From NCBI GenBank assembly GCA_026392455.1, contig JAPLCB010000010.1, positions 1 through 64,000 of the forward strand: DNA of 64,000 bases, read 5' to 3'. Origin of the DNA: Propionibacteriales bacterium (GTDB taxonomy: Bacteria; Actinomycetota; Actinomycetes; Propionibacteriales; Nocardioidaceae). The notes beneath the pieces are model-generated. The model ran no database searches and was not told the DNA's origin. It was given only the letters and a program-made list of their open reading frames with translations. Numbering within the stretch: the stretch's first letter is position 1; the number at the start of each line of letters is the position of its first letter. Position numbers and translations under genes: made by a program. Below are positions 38,189-48,481 of the stretch, piece after piece.

Positions 38189-39373
38189 ATGTCCGTAAAT
38201 GTCATCGTCGCCGGCGCCCGTACGCCGATCGGTCGCCTGCAGGGCGGCCTGGCTTCGCTCTCCGCAGCTGAGCTGGGCGCGGTCGCCATCAAGGGTGCGC
38301 TGGAGAAGTCCGGTGTGACCGGTGACCAGGTGGACTACGTGATCATGGGTCAGGTCATCCTGGCTGGCGCTGGTCAGAACCCGGCGCGGATGGCGAGCGT
38401 CGGCGCCGGCATCCCGATGAGTGTTCCGACCATCACCATCAACAAGGTCTGTCTCTCCGGGCTCAACTCCATCGCCCAGGCCTCGGCGCTGATCACGGCC
38501 GGCGAGGCGGAGATCGTGGTTGCCGGCGGGATGGAATCGATGACCCAGGCGCCGCACCTGCTGCCGAACTCCCGCGCAGGGTTCAAGTTCGGTGACACCA
38601 CGCTCGTGGACTCGATGGCGTACGACGCCCTGTACGACCAGTTCACCAAGCAGGCGATGATCAACCTCACCGATTCCTGCAACGCGACCAAGGACCAGTT
38701 CACCCGCGAGGAGCAGGACGCCTTCGCCGCTCAGTCGCACCAGCGTGCCGCCGCCGCGCAGAAGAACGGCGTCTTCGACGACGAGATCGTCCCGGTCACC
38801 ATCTCCTCGCGGCGCGGCGACGTCGTCGTCACCGAGGACGAGGGCGTCCGTGGCGACACCACCACCGAGTCCCTCGCCGGTCTTCGGCCGGTGAGCAAGG
38901 AAGGCACGATCACCGCAGGCTCGGCCTCGCAGATCTCCGACGGTGCCGCTGCCGTCGTCGTGATGAGCAAGGCGAAGGCCGAGGAGCTCGGTCTCGAGTG
39001 GCTGGCCGAGATCGGCGCGCACGGCCAGACCGCGGGTCCCGACTCGAGCCTGCAGCTGCAGCCGGCCGCCTCGACCGCCAAGGCGCTCGCCAAGGAAGGC
39101 ATCACCGCCGCTGACCTCGACCTCGTCGAGTTCAATGAGGCCTTCGCCGCGGTCGGGATCGCCTCGGCACGCGAGCTCGGCCTCTCCGCAGACATCGTCA
39201 ACGTCAACGGTGGCGCGATCGCGCTGGGTCACCCCGTCGGGATGTCCGGCACCCGCGTGGTCCTGCACCTCGCTCTCGAGCTCAAGCGTCGCGGCGGCGG
39301 CATCGGCGCGGCTGCCCTCTGCGGCGGCGGCGGTCAGGGCGACGCCCTCATCGTGCGCGTCCCGAAGAGCTGA
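38189..39373 (+). CDS. atoB: Acetyl-CoA C-acetyltransferase
   Basis: A 394-residue thiolase that condenses two acetyl-CoA to acetoacetyl-CoA, the entry step of the EMC and PHB pathways. The nucleophilic Cys lies in [11 protein letters not shown] near residue 88, and the conserved C-terminal motifs are [17 protein letters not shown] and [12 protein letters not shown] 38189 follows the ribosome binding site AGGAGG. It has the operator and -10 described for site D. meaB starts 32 nt downstream. Confidence 0.94.
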   Translation: MSVNVIVAGARTPIGRLQGGLASLSAAELGAVAIKGALEKSGVTGDQVDYVIMGQVILAGAGQNPARMASVGAGIPMSVPTITINKVCLSGLNSIAQASALITAGEAEIVVAGGMESMTQAPHLLPNSRAGFKFGDTTLVDSMAYDALYDQFTKQAMINLTDSCNATKDQFTREEQDAFAAQSHQRAAAAQKNGVFDDEIVPVTISSRRGDVVVTEDEGVRGDTTTESLAGLRPVSKEGTITAGSASQISDGAAAVVVMSKAKAEELGLEWLAEIGAHGQTAGPDSSLQLQPAASTAKALAKEGITAADLDLVEFNEAFAAVGIASARELGLSADIVNVNGGAIALGHPVGMSGTRVVLHLALELKRRGGGIGAAALCGGGGQGDALIVRVPKS

Positions 39374-39405
39374 CGCAGGACCGCTGCTAGTAGCGTCTGC
39401 TGCTT

Positions 39406-40389
39406 GTGAGCCGTAGAACCACCAACGACGTCCCCGGACTGGTCGAGAAGGCCAGGTCCGGGGACGCCCGTTCTGTCGCCCGGTTGATCTCGCTGGTCGA
39501 GGACGCCTCGCCCGTGCTGCGCGAGGTGATGAAGAGCCTGGCCCCGTACGCCGGTGCTGCCCGCGCGGACGGCGGTGCGCACATCATCGGGATCACCGGC
39601 GCTCCCGGCGTCGGCAAGTCCACCTCGACCAGCGCGTTGGTCGGTGCCCTGCGCGCCCAGGACAAGCGGGTCGGGGTGCTCGCGGTGGACCCGTCGTCGC
39701 CGTTCTCCGGCGGGGCCCTGCTGGGTGACCGGATCCGGATGCAGGACCACGCCCTGGACTCCGAGGTCTACATCCGGTCGATGGCGTCGCGCGGCCATCT
39801 CGGTGGTCTGTCCTGGGCGGCACCGCAGGCGCTCCGGGTGCTGGACGCCGCCGGTTGCGACGTGATCCTGGTGGAGACCGTCGGCGTCGGGCAGAGCGAG
39901 GTGGAGATCGCCTCGATGGCCGACACCACCTTGGTCCTGCTGGCCCCGGGCATGGGGGACGGCATCCAGGCGGCCAAGGCCGGCATCCTGGAGATCGGCG
40001 ACCTGTACGTGATCAACAAGGCCGACCGCGACGGCGCCGACACCGTCCGGCGTGAGCTGCGCGGGATGCTCGGGCTGGCCCAGCGTCCCGAGGGTGCCTG
40101 GATGCCCGAGATCGTCAAGACGGTGGCGATGACCGGCGAGGGCGTCGATGACGTCGTCACCGCGATCGGCCACCACCTGGCCCACCTGACCAGCTCCGGT
40201 GAGCTCGCCGAGCGCCGGGTCCGGCGCGCCCGCGAGGAGATCGAGGCCATTGCCGTCACCCGGCTGCGGGAACGCTGGGGCGACGTGCACGCGCACACCG
40301 CCCTGGACTCGCTGGCGGCCGAGGTCGTCGCCGGCACCTCGGACCCCTACACCGCCGCCGACGCGCTCCTGGAGTCGTACCGGGACTGA
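39406..40389 (+). CDS. meaB: B12-mutase chaperone GTPase MeaB (ArgK family)
   Basis: A 327-residue G3E GTPase that protects and reloads adenosylcobalamin mutases. The P-loop is GAPGVGKS (65-72), switch regions contain VDPSSPFSGGALLGDRIRM and ETVGVGQSE, and NKAD is the base-recognition motif. It is next to the thiolase and epimerase, as in Streptomyces. Likely clients are the mutases at 24352 and 46760. TAGCGT ends 9 nt before GTG 39406, so it may have its own leaderless promoter. Confidence 0.94.
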   Translation: MSRRTTNDVPGLVEKARSGDARSVARLISLVEDASPVLREVMKSLAPYAGAARADGGAHIIGITGAPGVGKSTSTSALVGALRAQDKRVGVLAVDPSSPFSGGALLGDRIRMQDHALDSEVYIRSMASRGHLGGLSWAAPQALRVLDAAGCDVILVETVGVGQSEVEIASMADTTLVLLAPGMGDGIQAAKAGILEIGDLYVINKADRDGADTVRRELRGMLGLAQRPEGAWMPEIVKTVAMTGEGVDDVVTAIGHHLAHLTSSGELAERRVRRAREEIEAIAVTRLRERWGDVHAHTALDSLAAEVVAGTSDPYTAADALLESYRD

Positions 40390-40570
40390 GCGAGGCCGAC
40401 CCGAGCGACAGTCTGCGCAGCGTCCTTTCCCTTCCGAGACCCGAAAACTACCTTCGGTCCGGTACTCGCGGTCGTCGGGTCCCGGGAGCACGGGGGAGGT
40501 TCTTCCGGACCCTCTGTACGGCGCCCGCGCCGACAACGCCGTCTCGGACGGCGACAGGGAGGAAACCATC

Positions 40571-40924
40571 ATGAAGAAGCTGCTGGCCGCGTTCGCGGCA
40601 TCGCTGACCGCCACGGGTGGCCTGCTCGCGTTCGGGCTGACGACCCAGGCCGCTGACGCGGCGTCGTGCCCGAACAACAACTGGTCGAACATCACGCAGG
40701 CCCTGGTCCTGAACAACTTCGTCAACAACGGGGTGAACATCCGCACCGGGGACAGCACGTCCTGCACGGCCGTCGGACAGGGTCAGCAGACGCACGACAC
40801 CGTCCTGCACTGCCGGACCTGGAGCGGCTCGAGCTACTGGACCCACCTCTGGGACCGGGACACGGCGAAGTCGGGCTGGGTTCGCAACGACCAGCTCTGG
40901 GTCACCTCCGGCAACCCCTGCTGA
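40571..40924 (+). CDS. Small secreted SH3-like protein
   Basis: A 117-residue protein with a signal peptide (about 1-31, cleavage near ADA-AS) and a mature part of about 86 residues. NNGVNIRTGDSTSC and KSGWVRNDQLW resemble the strands of an SH3b-type domain. Four Cys in the mature part could form two disulfides. AGGGAGGAAACC precedes ATG 40571. Function is unknown; bacterial SH3 domains often bind cell wall. It is 7 nt upstream of a lipoprotein and an efflux operon. Confidence 0.7.
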   Translation: MKKLLAAFAASLTATGGLLAFGLTTQAADAASCPNNNWSNITQALVLNNFVNNGVNIRTGDSTSCTAVGQGQQTHDTVLHCRTWSGSSYWTHLWDRDTAKSGWVRNDQLWVTSGNPC

Positions 40925-40931
40925 GCGGCTC

Positions 40932-41507
40932 GTGAGAATCCGCGCGGTCCTTGCCGGCATCCTGGTGGGCGCTCTGCTCCACGGCTGTGCGACGGCCGAC
41001 AAACCGACGGTGGCGTCGTTGACCCCGGGCACCGGGGGTGCCGGTCAGGTTCGGCCGACGACCGACAGTGCAGCCGTGGTGGCTTCGTACGTCCAGGCGA
41101 TGCGCGACTACGTGCGTTGCTACCGCTCGCACGGCGTGCCGCAGATGCCGGACCCCGACGAGCTCGGGTCGATCCTCATCGACAGGCGCAAGGTCCGGAT
41201 CGATCCGCAAGCATCCCGACGCGCTGACCTTGCGTGCAAGGGGAAAGCGGTGCCGGTGCCGGCGGAGGTCAAGGAATTGCTCGACCGCCGAAACGCGGCG
41301 TCGATCACGCCAGAGCAGAAGCAGCAGTTCGCGGAGTACTCGCACTGCATGCAGACCCACGGTGCTCCGGACTTCCCGGACCCAGGTTCGGACGGGGTCG
41401 GCGACGAACGTGAGTGGGACCAGTTGTCGGCGGGCGCCAGCCGGGCCACCTCGGCGTGCGCGCCGATCATCGGCGCGCCGGCGAATCCGGGGCCGGGCGT
41501 TGGTTGA
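40932..41507 (+). CDS. Lipoprotein of unknown function
   Basis: A 191-residue protein with a lipobox (ALLHGC, Cys near residue 19). The mature part has two similar segments, YVRCYRSHGVPQMPDPDELG and YSHCMQTHGAPDFPDPGSDG, each with a Cys and a His-Gly-Pro-Asp-Pro pattern. This repeated motif is seen in actinobacterial lipoproteins next to MacAB-like systems. It overlaps the adaptor gene. The start is GTG 40932. Confidence 0.75.
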   Translation: MRIRAVLAGILVGALLHGCATADKPTVASLTPGTGGAGQVRPTTDSAAVVASYVQAMRDYVRCYRSHGVPQMPDPDELGSILIDRRKVRIDPQASRRADLACKGKAVPVPAEVKELLDRRNAASITPEQKQQFAEYSHCMQTHGAPDFPDPGSDGVGDEREWDQLSAGASRATSACAPIIGAPANPGPGVG

Positions 41508-42594
41508 TGGTTCCACCGGTCGGCCGTGGCGACGGATGCTGGTCGCGGCCGGCCTGCTCCTCGGGCTGGTCCTGGTGGTGGTGCAGTACCGGTCCCTCCC
41601 GCGCGCTGACCGCACGGACCCGACGGTCGCCGAGTCGTCGACCTCGGTCGCCGAGGTCATCCGGCGCGACCTCCGGGTCGGCGGGACGCTTCCGGGGACC
41701 CTGGGGTTCGGTGCGCCGGCCGCCCTCCCGATCAGGGCGACGGGCACGGTCACCTGGTTGCCGCGGACAGGCGCACTGGTCGATCGAGGGGGGACTCTCC
41801 TGCGGCTCGACGACCGGCCGGTCTCGCTGCTCCTCGGGCGGGTCCCGGCGTACCGGTCGCTCGGGCTCGCGAAGGCACGGCCGGGCGGCGCCTCACGAGG
41901 ATCGCCTGGTGCGCCAGGACCCCAGCGTCTCGTCGGTCCCGACGTGCTCCAGCTGGAGCAGAACCTCCGGGCCCTGGGCTACGACGGGTTCGACGTCGAC
42001 GACGAGTTCACCGCGGGGACGGCGACGGCAGTCCGCGCCTGGCAGACCGATCTCGGCCTCCCCGCGACCGGGAGGGTGGAGTTCGGGGACGTCGTCTACC
42101 TGCGCGGGCCGATCCGGGTCGCGGTCGACCGGGCGGCGCTGGGCCTGGAGCTGACCCCGACCGCGGTCCAGCAGACCTCGTCGCGGCTGACCGTCTCCGC
42201 GAAGGCGGACGGCGACAACCTCGGGTGGGCGGCGCCGGGCCGACGGGTGGCGGTGACCCTGGCGAACCAGCGGGTGGTCCGGGCTGCGGTTGTCAGCGTC
42301 GGGGCGGTCGAAGGCAGTGGGGAGGGCGGCAGCTCGGCTACGGTCCGGCTGCGGCTGCTCGACCGGGTCGGGGTCGGACAGGCGGGTGACGTGCTGGTCA
42401 GCTACGTGACCGCGCAGGCGCGTGCCGTACTCGCGGTCCCGGTGACGGCCCTGGTCGCCCTGGCCGAGGGCGGCTACGCGGTGCAGCGGGCAGACGGTTC
42501 CTTCGTCCCCGTGGAGCCAGGCCTGTACGCCGAGGGCTTCGTCGAGATCAATGGGCAGGTCGCCGCAGGTACCCAGGTCCGGGTTCCGCGGTGA
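41500..42594 (+). CDS. Efflux adaptor with peptidoglycan-binding domain (MacA/HlyD-like)
   Basis: About 364 residues. One N-terminal membrane helix (MLVAAGLLLGLVLVVVQY) is followed by beta-barrel-like segments, a peptidoglycan-binding-type domain (LQLEQNLRALGYDGFDVDDEFTAGTATAVRAWQ, about residues 150-185) and a C-terminal adaptor part. It probably links the ABC transporter to the envelope. The start is uncertain: TTG 41500 overlaps the lipoprotein stop, while ATG 41536 lies directly before the helix. It overlaps the ATPase gene by 4 bp. Confidence 0.78.
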   Translation: MVDGSTGRPWRRMLVAAGLLLGLVLVVVQYRSLPRADRTDPTVAESSTSVAEVIRRDLRVGGTLPGTLGFGAPAALPIRATGTVTWLPRTGALVDRGGTLLRLDDRPVSLLLGRVPAYRSLGLAKARPGGASRGSPGAPGPQRLVGPDVLQLEQNLRALGYDGFDVDDEFTAGTATAVRAWQTDLGLPATGRVEFGDVVYLRGPIRVAVDRAALGLELTPTAVQQTSSRLTVSAKADGDNLGWAAPGRRVAVTLANQRVVRAAVVSVGAVEGSGEGGSSATVRLRLLDRVGVGQAGDVLVSYVTAQARAVLAVPVTALVALAEGGYAVQRADGSFVPVEPGLYAEGFVEINGQVAAGTQVRVPR

Positions 42595-43274
42595 CGACGG
42601 TCCTGGAGTGCCGCGCCCTGACCCGGACGTATCCCGGAGACGTCCAGGCGCTGGTCGACGTCGGTCTGGAGGTCGCTGCGGGAGAGTTCGTCGCGATCCT
42701 GGGACGGTCCGGCTCGGGGAAGTCGACCTTGCTGAACCTCCTCGGCACCCTGGACCGCCCGACGTCTGGCAGCGTGCTGATCGACGGCGTCGACGTCACC
42801 ACGATGAGTGACCGCGAGCTCTCCGGCGTTCGGGCGCAGAAGATCGGCTTCGTCTTCCAGCAGTTCCACCTCTCCCCGCTGGTCAGCGTGCTCGACAACG
42901 TCGCCGAGGGCCTGCTGTACGCCGGGGTCCGGCACGCAGAGCGCCGGCGTCGGGCGGCAGTCGTGCTGGAGCGTCTGGGGCTGGGGCACCGGTTGTCCTA
43001 CCGTCCGCACCTGCTGTCAGGGGGCGAGCGCCAGCGGGTCGCCATCGCCCGCGCCGTGGTGGGCGACCCTGCCGTGCTGCTCGCGGACGAGCCCACCGGC
43101 AATCTCGACTCCGTCAACAGCGCCGCTGTCGTGGCGCTGTTGCGGGAGCTCGCGGTGACCGGGACGGCCGTCGTGGTGATCACCCACGACCACGAGGTCG
43201 CGGCTGCGATGGGCCGGCAGATCGAGCTGCGCGACGGTCGGGTCGTGACGAACGCAGCAGCGGGACCGCGGTGA
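42591..43274 (+). CDS. ABC transporter ATP-binding protein (MacB/LolD type)
   Basis: A 227-residue ATPase. Walker A is GRSGSGKST, the ABC signature LSGGERQRVAIARA and Walker B VLLADEPTGNLDS, the form typical of the MacB/LolD/FtsE group. It works with the permease that overlaps it by 4 bp. GTG 42591. Confidence 0.92.
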   Translation: MTTVLECRALTRTYPGDVQALVDVGLEVAAGEFVAILGRSGSGKSTLLNLLGTLDRPTSGSVLIDGVDVTTMSDRELSGVRAQKIGFVFQQFHLSPLVSVLDNVAEGLLYAGVRHAERRRRAAVVLERLGLGHRLSYRPHLLSGGERQRVAIARAVVGDPAVLLADEPTGNLDSVNSAAVVALLRELAVTGTAVVVITHDHEVAAAMGRQIELRDGRVVTNAAAGPR

Positions 43275-44449
43275 GCAGGCTGGCCGGGACCGACCTGGTA
43301 CGGCTGGCCGGGCGCGGCGCCCGGGGGCATCCGGTCCGGTTCCTGCTCAGCGCCCTCGGGATCGGGATCGGGGTCGCGGCGATGGTCGCCGTCGCCGGGA
43401 TCACCCAGTCCAGCAAGGCCGAGCTGAGCAACCTGCTCGAAGCACTCGGTACCAACGTCCTGAAGGTGTACCCGACCGCGGACCTGCGGGGTCGGCCGAG
43501 CATGCTGCCCCGGACCGCAGCACCGATGCTCGGCAGTATCGGTCCGGTCACGGCTGTCAGCGGGCTGACGGTGCTCCAGTCCGAGGCCGCGTACCGGTCG
43601 CCGTACGTGCCGAGCGGGCAGACCAGCAGCGTGCTGGTCACGTCGGTCTCGACCGACCTGCTGGCGACCTTGCGTGGCCAGGTCGCGGACGGGCACTGGT
43701 TCACGGCGACTGAGCAGCGCTACCCGGCGGTGGTGCTCGGCTGGGCCGCGGCCCGCCGTCTCGGGGTGGACGCTCCGGGCCTGAGGCTGTGGATGCACCA
43801 GCAGTGGTGGGTCGTGGTCGGCGTCCTGCGGCCGCTGCCGCTGGCCCCCGAGCTCGACAGCTCGGTGCTGGTGGGTGGGTCTGCCGCACAGGACTACCTG
43901 GGAGCGGACGGCACCCTGAGCGCGGTCTACCTGCGCGTCCCCGAGGACCAGCTCGGTCCGGTCGAGCGGGTGGTCCCACCCACCGCGTCGCCCGAGCACC
44001 CCGAGCTGGTCGGTGTCTCCCGGCCCTCGGACGCGCTCGCCGCCAAGCTGGTCGCCGATGCCACCTTGAACCGGCTCCTGCTCGGGTTGGCTGCCATCGG
44101 GCTGCTGGTCGGCGGCATCGGGGTCAGCAACACGATGATCATCGCGGCCCTGGAACGTCGCCCCGAGATCGGGCTGCGCCGGGCCCTGGGGGCCACCCGG
44201 GGGCAGATCGCCGCACAGTTCCTGGCGGAGTCCTTGGTGATGGCGACGGCCGGCGGGGTCCTGGGGGTCCTTCTCGGGGACCTGGTCACCGTGGTCTACG
44301 CCCAGGTCCAGGGGTGGCCGCTCAGTCTGCCGCTCTGGGTCAGCGGGGCAGCCGTGCTGCTGACCGTGCTCGTGGGAGCGGTGGCAGGCCTCTATCCTGC
44401 GGTCAAGGCCTGTCGCGTCCCGCCGACGGAGGCGCTGAGCTCGACCTGA
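43271..44449 (+). CDS. ABC transporter permease (MacB/FtsX type)
   Basis: A 392-residue permease with one N-terminal helix, a large extracellular domain (about 60-250) and three C-terminal helices. ERRPEIGLRRALGATRGQIAAQFLAESL is the FtsX-domain hallmark. With the adaptor and ATPase it forms a MacAB-type exporter for peptides, lipids or antibiotics. The cargo is unknown. Confidence 0.9.
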   Translation: MSRLAGTDLVRLAGRGARGHPVRFLLSALGIGIGVAAMVAVAGITQSSKAELSNLLEALGTNVLKVYPTADLRGRPSMLPRTAAPMLGSIGPVTAVSGLTVLQSEAAYRSPYVPSGQTSSVLVTSVSTDLLATLRGQVADGHWFTATEQRYPAVVLGWAAARRLGVDAPGLRLWMHQQWWVVVGVLRPLPLAPELDSSVLVGGSAAQDYLGADGTLSAVYLRVPEDQLGPVERVVPPTASPEHPELVGVSRPSDALAAKLVADATLNRLLLGLAAIGLLVGGIGVSNTMIIAALERRPEIGLRRALGATRGQIAAQFLAESLVMATAGGVLGVLLGDLVTVVYAQVQGWPLSLPLWVSGAAVLLTVLVGAVAGLYPAVKACRVPPTEALSST

Positions 44450-44464
44450 CCGAGGAGACGCCCG

Positions 44465-44956
44465 ATGACCATCGTCACTGGACCTGTGACCCAGCTGTGC
44501 TGGGTGACCGAGGACATCGCCGCTACCGAGGCGTTCCTGACGACGAACTTCGGCGTACCTCGCTGGACCCGGTTGCCCGACATCCGGTTCGACCCGGAGA
44601 GCTGCACCTTCCGCGGTCGACCGGCTGACTTCACGGTGCACGTCGCACTGGGTTACCTCGGCGACCTCCAGCTCGAGATCATCCAGCCGGTGAGCGGGGA
44701 GTCGATCTACACCGAGTTCCTGAGCAGCTCGCCGGCGGGACTGCACCACCTGTGCTTCGAGGTCGACGACATGCCGGCAGCACTGGAGCGTGCCGCCGCA
44801 GCCGGGGTCGACGTCGTCCAGGCCGGCTCGATGATGGGTGGCGCGATGGAGTTCGCGTACCTCGACGGCAGCGAGCACGGGGTTCCGTACGTCGAGCTCG
44901 CCTGCCTGGGCGCTGACATCCGTGCCTTCTACGAGTCGCTCAAGAGTGGCCAGTAG
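44465..44956 (+). CDS. VOC-family (glyoxalase fold) protein
   Basis: A 163-residue protein with metal-binding-type positions in TQLCWVTEDI, LHHLCFEVDDM and YVELAC, the pattern of a glyoxalase/dioxygenase fold. The substrate is unknown. GAGGAG lies before ATG 44465. It is 15 nt after the permease and directly upstream of a MarR gene. Confidence 0.85.
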   Translation: MTIVTGPVTQLCWVTEDIAATEAFLTTNFGVPRWTRLPDIRFDPESCTFRGRPADFTVHVALGYLGDLQLEIIQPVSGESIYTEFLSSSPAGLHHLCFEVDDMPAALERAAAAGVDVVQAGSMMGGAMEFAYLDGSEHGVPYVELACLGADIRAFYESLKSGQ

Positions 44957-44965
44957 CATCGTCGG

Positions 44966-45451
44966 ATGCTTCCCTTCGATCCGATCGACGAGGCCGCCCG
45001 GCAGTGGGGGCTGCGCTGGGGCGGCGTACCCCAGATGCATGCGGTGACCTCGTTGATGCGCGTGCAGCAGCTGGTGCTCTCGCGCTTGGACGCGGTCCTC
45101 AAACCGCTCGACCTGACCTTCGCTCGCTACGAGGCCCTGGTCCTGCTCTCCTTCACCCGGCGCGGCTCGTTGCCGCTGGGCAAGATGGGCGAGCGGTTGC
45201 AGGTCCACCCGACCTCGGTCACCCCGATCGTCGACCGACTCGAGTCGGCAGGGCTGGTGCGCCGGGTGCCCCACCCTGAGGACCGTCGGGCCGTGCTCGC
45301 TGAGATCACCGAGGCCGGGCGCGCACTGGTGGAGCAGGCGACCGCTGACCTGCTGGACGCCGGGTTCGGGATGGCTTCGCTGGACGACGACCAGCTCCGC
45401 GGGCTCTCCGAGCTGCTCCGACCCGTGCGCGAGGCGGCCGGGGACTTCTAG
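44966..45451 (+). CDS. MarR family transcriptional regulator
   Basis: A 161-residue winged-helix regulator. The wing region contains LGKMGERLQVHPTSVTPIVDRLESAGLVRRVPHPEDRR, the MarR hallmark. TAGCAT (44954-44959) ends 6 nt before ATG 44966, so it is probably transcribed leaderless from within the end of the VOC gene. Natural targets would be the neighbouring VOC or efflux genes. The stop codon shares CTAG with the convergent gene. Confidence 0.92.
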   Translation: MLPFDPIDEAARQWGLRWGGVPQMHAVTSLMRVQQLVLSRLDAVLKPLDLTFARYEALVLLSFTRRGSLPLGKMGERLQVHPTSVTPIVDRLESAGLVRRVPHPEDRRAVLAEITEAGRALVEQATADLLDAGFGMASLDDDQLRGLSELLRPVREAAGDF

Positions 45452-46686
45452 GGCGCGGTGGTCACCCCGGTGCAGCGATAGCTGGTACCGCCGATCGAGA
45501 CCCACCTGCCGCTCTTCAGGGCGAGCAGACGGGTGCAGGGTGAGACGTGCTTGGTCCCGACCTGCATCGGCGGGTGCAGGCCGCCGCCGGTCCAGGCGGT
45601 CACCGTGCGCAGCCGCGCGTTCAACGACGCCCGGCTGAGCTTGCCGCCGAGGCTGATCGCCTGGGAGGTGAAGAGCTTCGCCGCTGACCAGGCGAAGAGG
45701 CCGGTCGGCGTGGGGGTGGCGCCGGGGGAGACCTTGGCCAGCCAGGAGCGGTAGAGGTTGAGCTCGGCCTGGTTCGCCGAGAGCGGGACGAAGTTGATCG
45801 GGACGACCGAGTTCTGGACGGCGCTGCCCCCCGCGCTCGCGTAGCCGGGGACGTACGAACCGGGCTCGACCAGGAACACGTCCGGGGTGAAGTTCGCGGT
45901 CTGCATCGCCTGGGCCCACCGGACGGTCTGCTGGTACGGGCCGACGAACTGCACGGCCCGGACGCCGTCGTTCTTCAGCTTGGTCACGTACGGGCCGTAG
46001 CTGAAGTCAGCGATGTCGATCGCCTGGGTGGAGAGGAAGGAGTAGCCGCGCGCGCTGGCGACCTTCTGCAGGGTGATCGCCCGGGCGGCGAGGGCCGGGA
46101 GGTTCAGGTAGACCATGGCGGCCTTCTGAACGGCTGCTGGACGCTGGGCGACGAAGTAGTCCGGGACGCTGTTGGGCGCTTCGCCCGCACGGACGGCGTT
46201 GACGCTGAAGCACGTCGTGCACGCGTTGCGGGCGTTGGTCGCGGCCGTGACCCGGAGGTCGGGCAACCGGCACGACTGGGTAGCGCCGGCGCCGCCCCCG
46301 TCGTACAGGGACATCGAGCCGACGGACGCGAAGGTCTGGGTGCACAGCGTCCGGTACGCGCTCAGGTTCGTGGCGTCATCGGTCCGGGTGTCGACGCTGG
46401 TCAGCGCGAGCTTGCGACCGCAGATGGTCCGGGCGGAGTTGAAGTAGGCGACGTACGCCTTCGTCGCGAGCTGGGCATCCCGGTAGAGGTTCGGGACAGG
46501 GCCGGAGAGATCCGACGCGTTCCCGATCCGGATCACCTTGTTGGTCATCCCGGCCCGGTTGGTGAACCCGGCACAGGAGGCCGCCTGGGCCGGTGCCGGG
46601 GCCACGGCCACCACTGCCACGGCAGCCGCGAGGACGAGCACGACCGCGGCGGCGGTCGAGCGCAGGGAGGGGGTCGTCGTATCCAC
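45448..46686 (-). CDS. Orphan type 1 periplasmic-binding-like protein
   Basis: A 412-residue secreted protein with a signal peptide (about 1-36, APAQA-AS). The rest resembles the branched-chain amino-acid/amide ABC receptor fold (KVIRIGNASDLSGPVPNLYRDAQLATKAYVAYFN). No permease or ATPase gene is nearby, so it is either a receptor with partners elsewhere or has another role. GTG 46686 has TACATT 6 nt upstream on the minus strand, a clear leaderless promoter. Confidence 0.82.
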   Translation of the reverse strand: MDTTTPSLRSTAAAVVLVLAAAVAVVAVAPAPAQAASCAGFTNRAGMTNKVIRIGNASDLSGPVPNLYRDAQLATKAYVAYFNSARTICGRKLALTSVDTRTDDATNLSAYRTLCTQTFASVGSMSLYDGGGAGATQSCRLPDLRVTAATNARNACTTCFSVNAVRAGEAPNSVPDYFVAQRPAAVQKAAMVYLNLPALAARAITLQKVASARGYSFLSTQAIDIADFSYGPYVTKLKNDGVRAVQFVGPYQQTVRWAQAMQTANFTPDVFLVEPGSYVPGYASAGGSAVQNSVVPINFVPLSANQAELNLYRSWLAKVSPGATPTPTGLFAWSAAKLFTSQAISLGGKLSRASLNARLRTVTAWTGGGLHPPMQVGTKHVSPCTRLLALKSGRWVSIGGTSYRCTGVTTAP

Positions 46687-46729
46687 GCCTGCAATGTAGG
46701 ACGCCCGGAGCCGGGCCCGGGGGTTTCCC

Positions 46730-46753
46730 GGACATAGTCGGATGTCCTACTAT
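46730..46753 (+). promoter_or_regulatory. Palindrome and -10 box of the IcmA-type mutase gene
   Basis: GGACAT-AGTCGG-ATGTCC (46730-46747) is a perfect 6-bp inverted repeat that abuts TACTAT (46748-46753), a consensus TANNNT -10 box. ATG 46760 is 6 nt further. A protein bound to the repeat would block the promoter spacer. It is unrelated in sequence to the EMC operators. Confidence 0.6.
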
Positions 46754-46759
46754 CTTGCT

Positions 46760-48477
<1,718 letters not shown>

Positions 48478-48481
<4 letters not shown>

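Noticed and set aside
40480-40500. GGTACTCGCGG before the SH3-like gene as a fifth EMC operator
   Set aside because: Only the left half-site TACTC matches; the right half lacks GAGTA-type symmetry and no -10 box follows at the fixed position.
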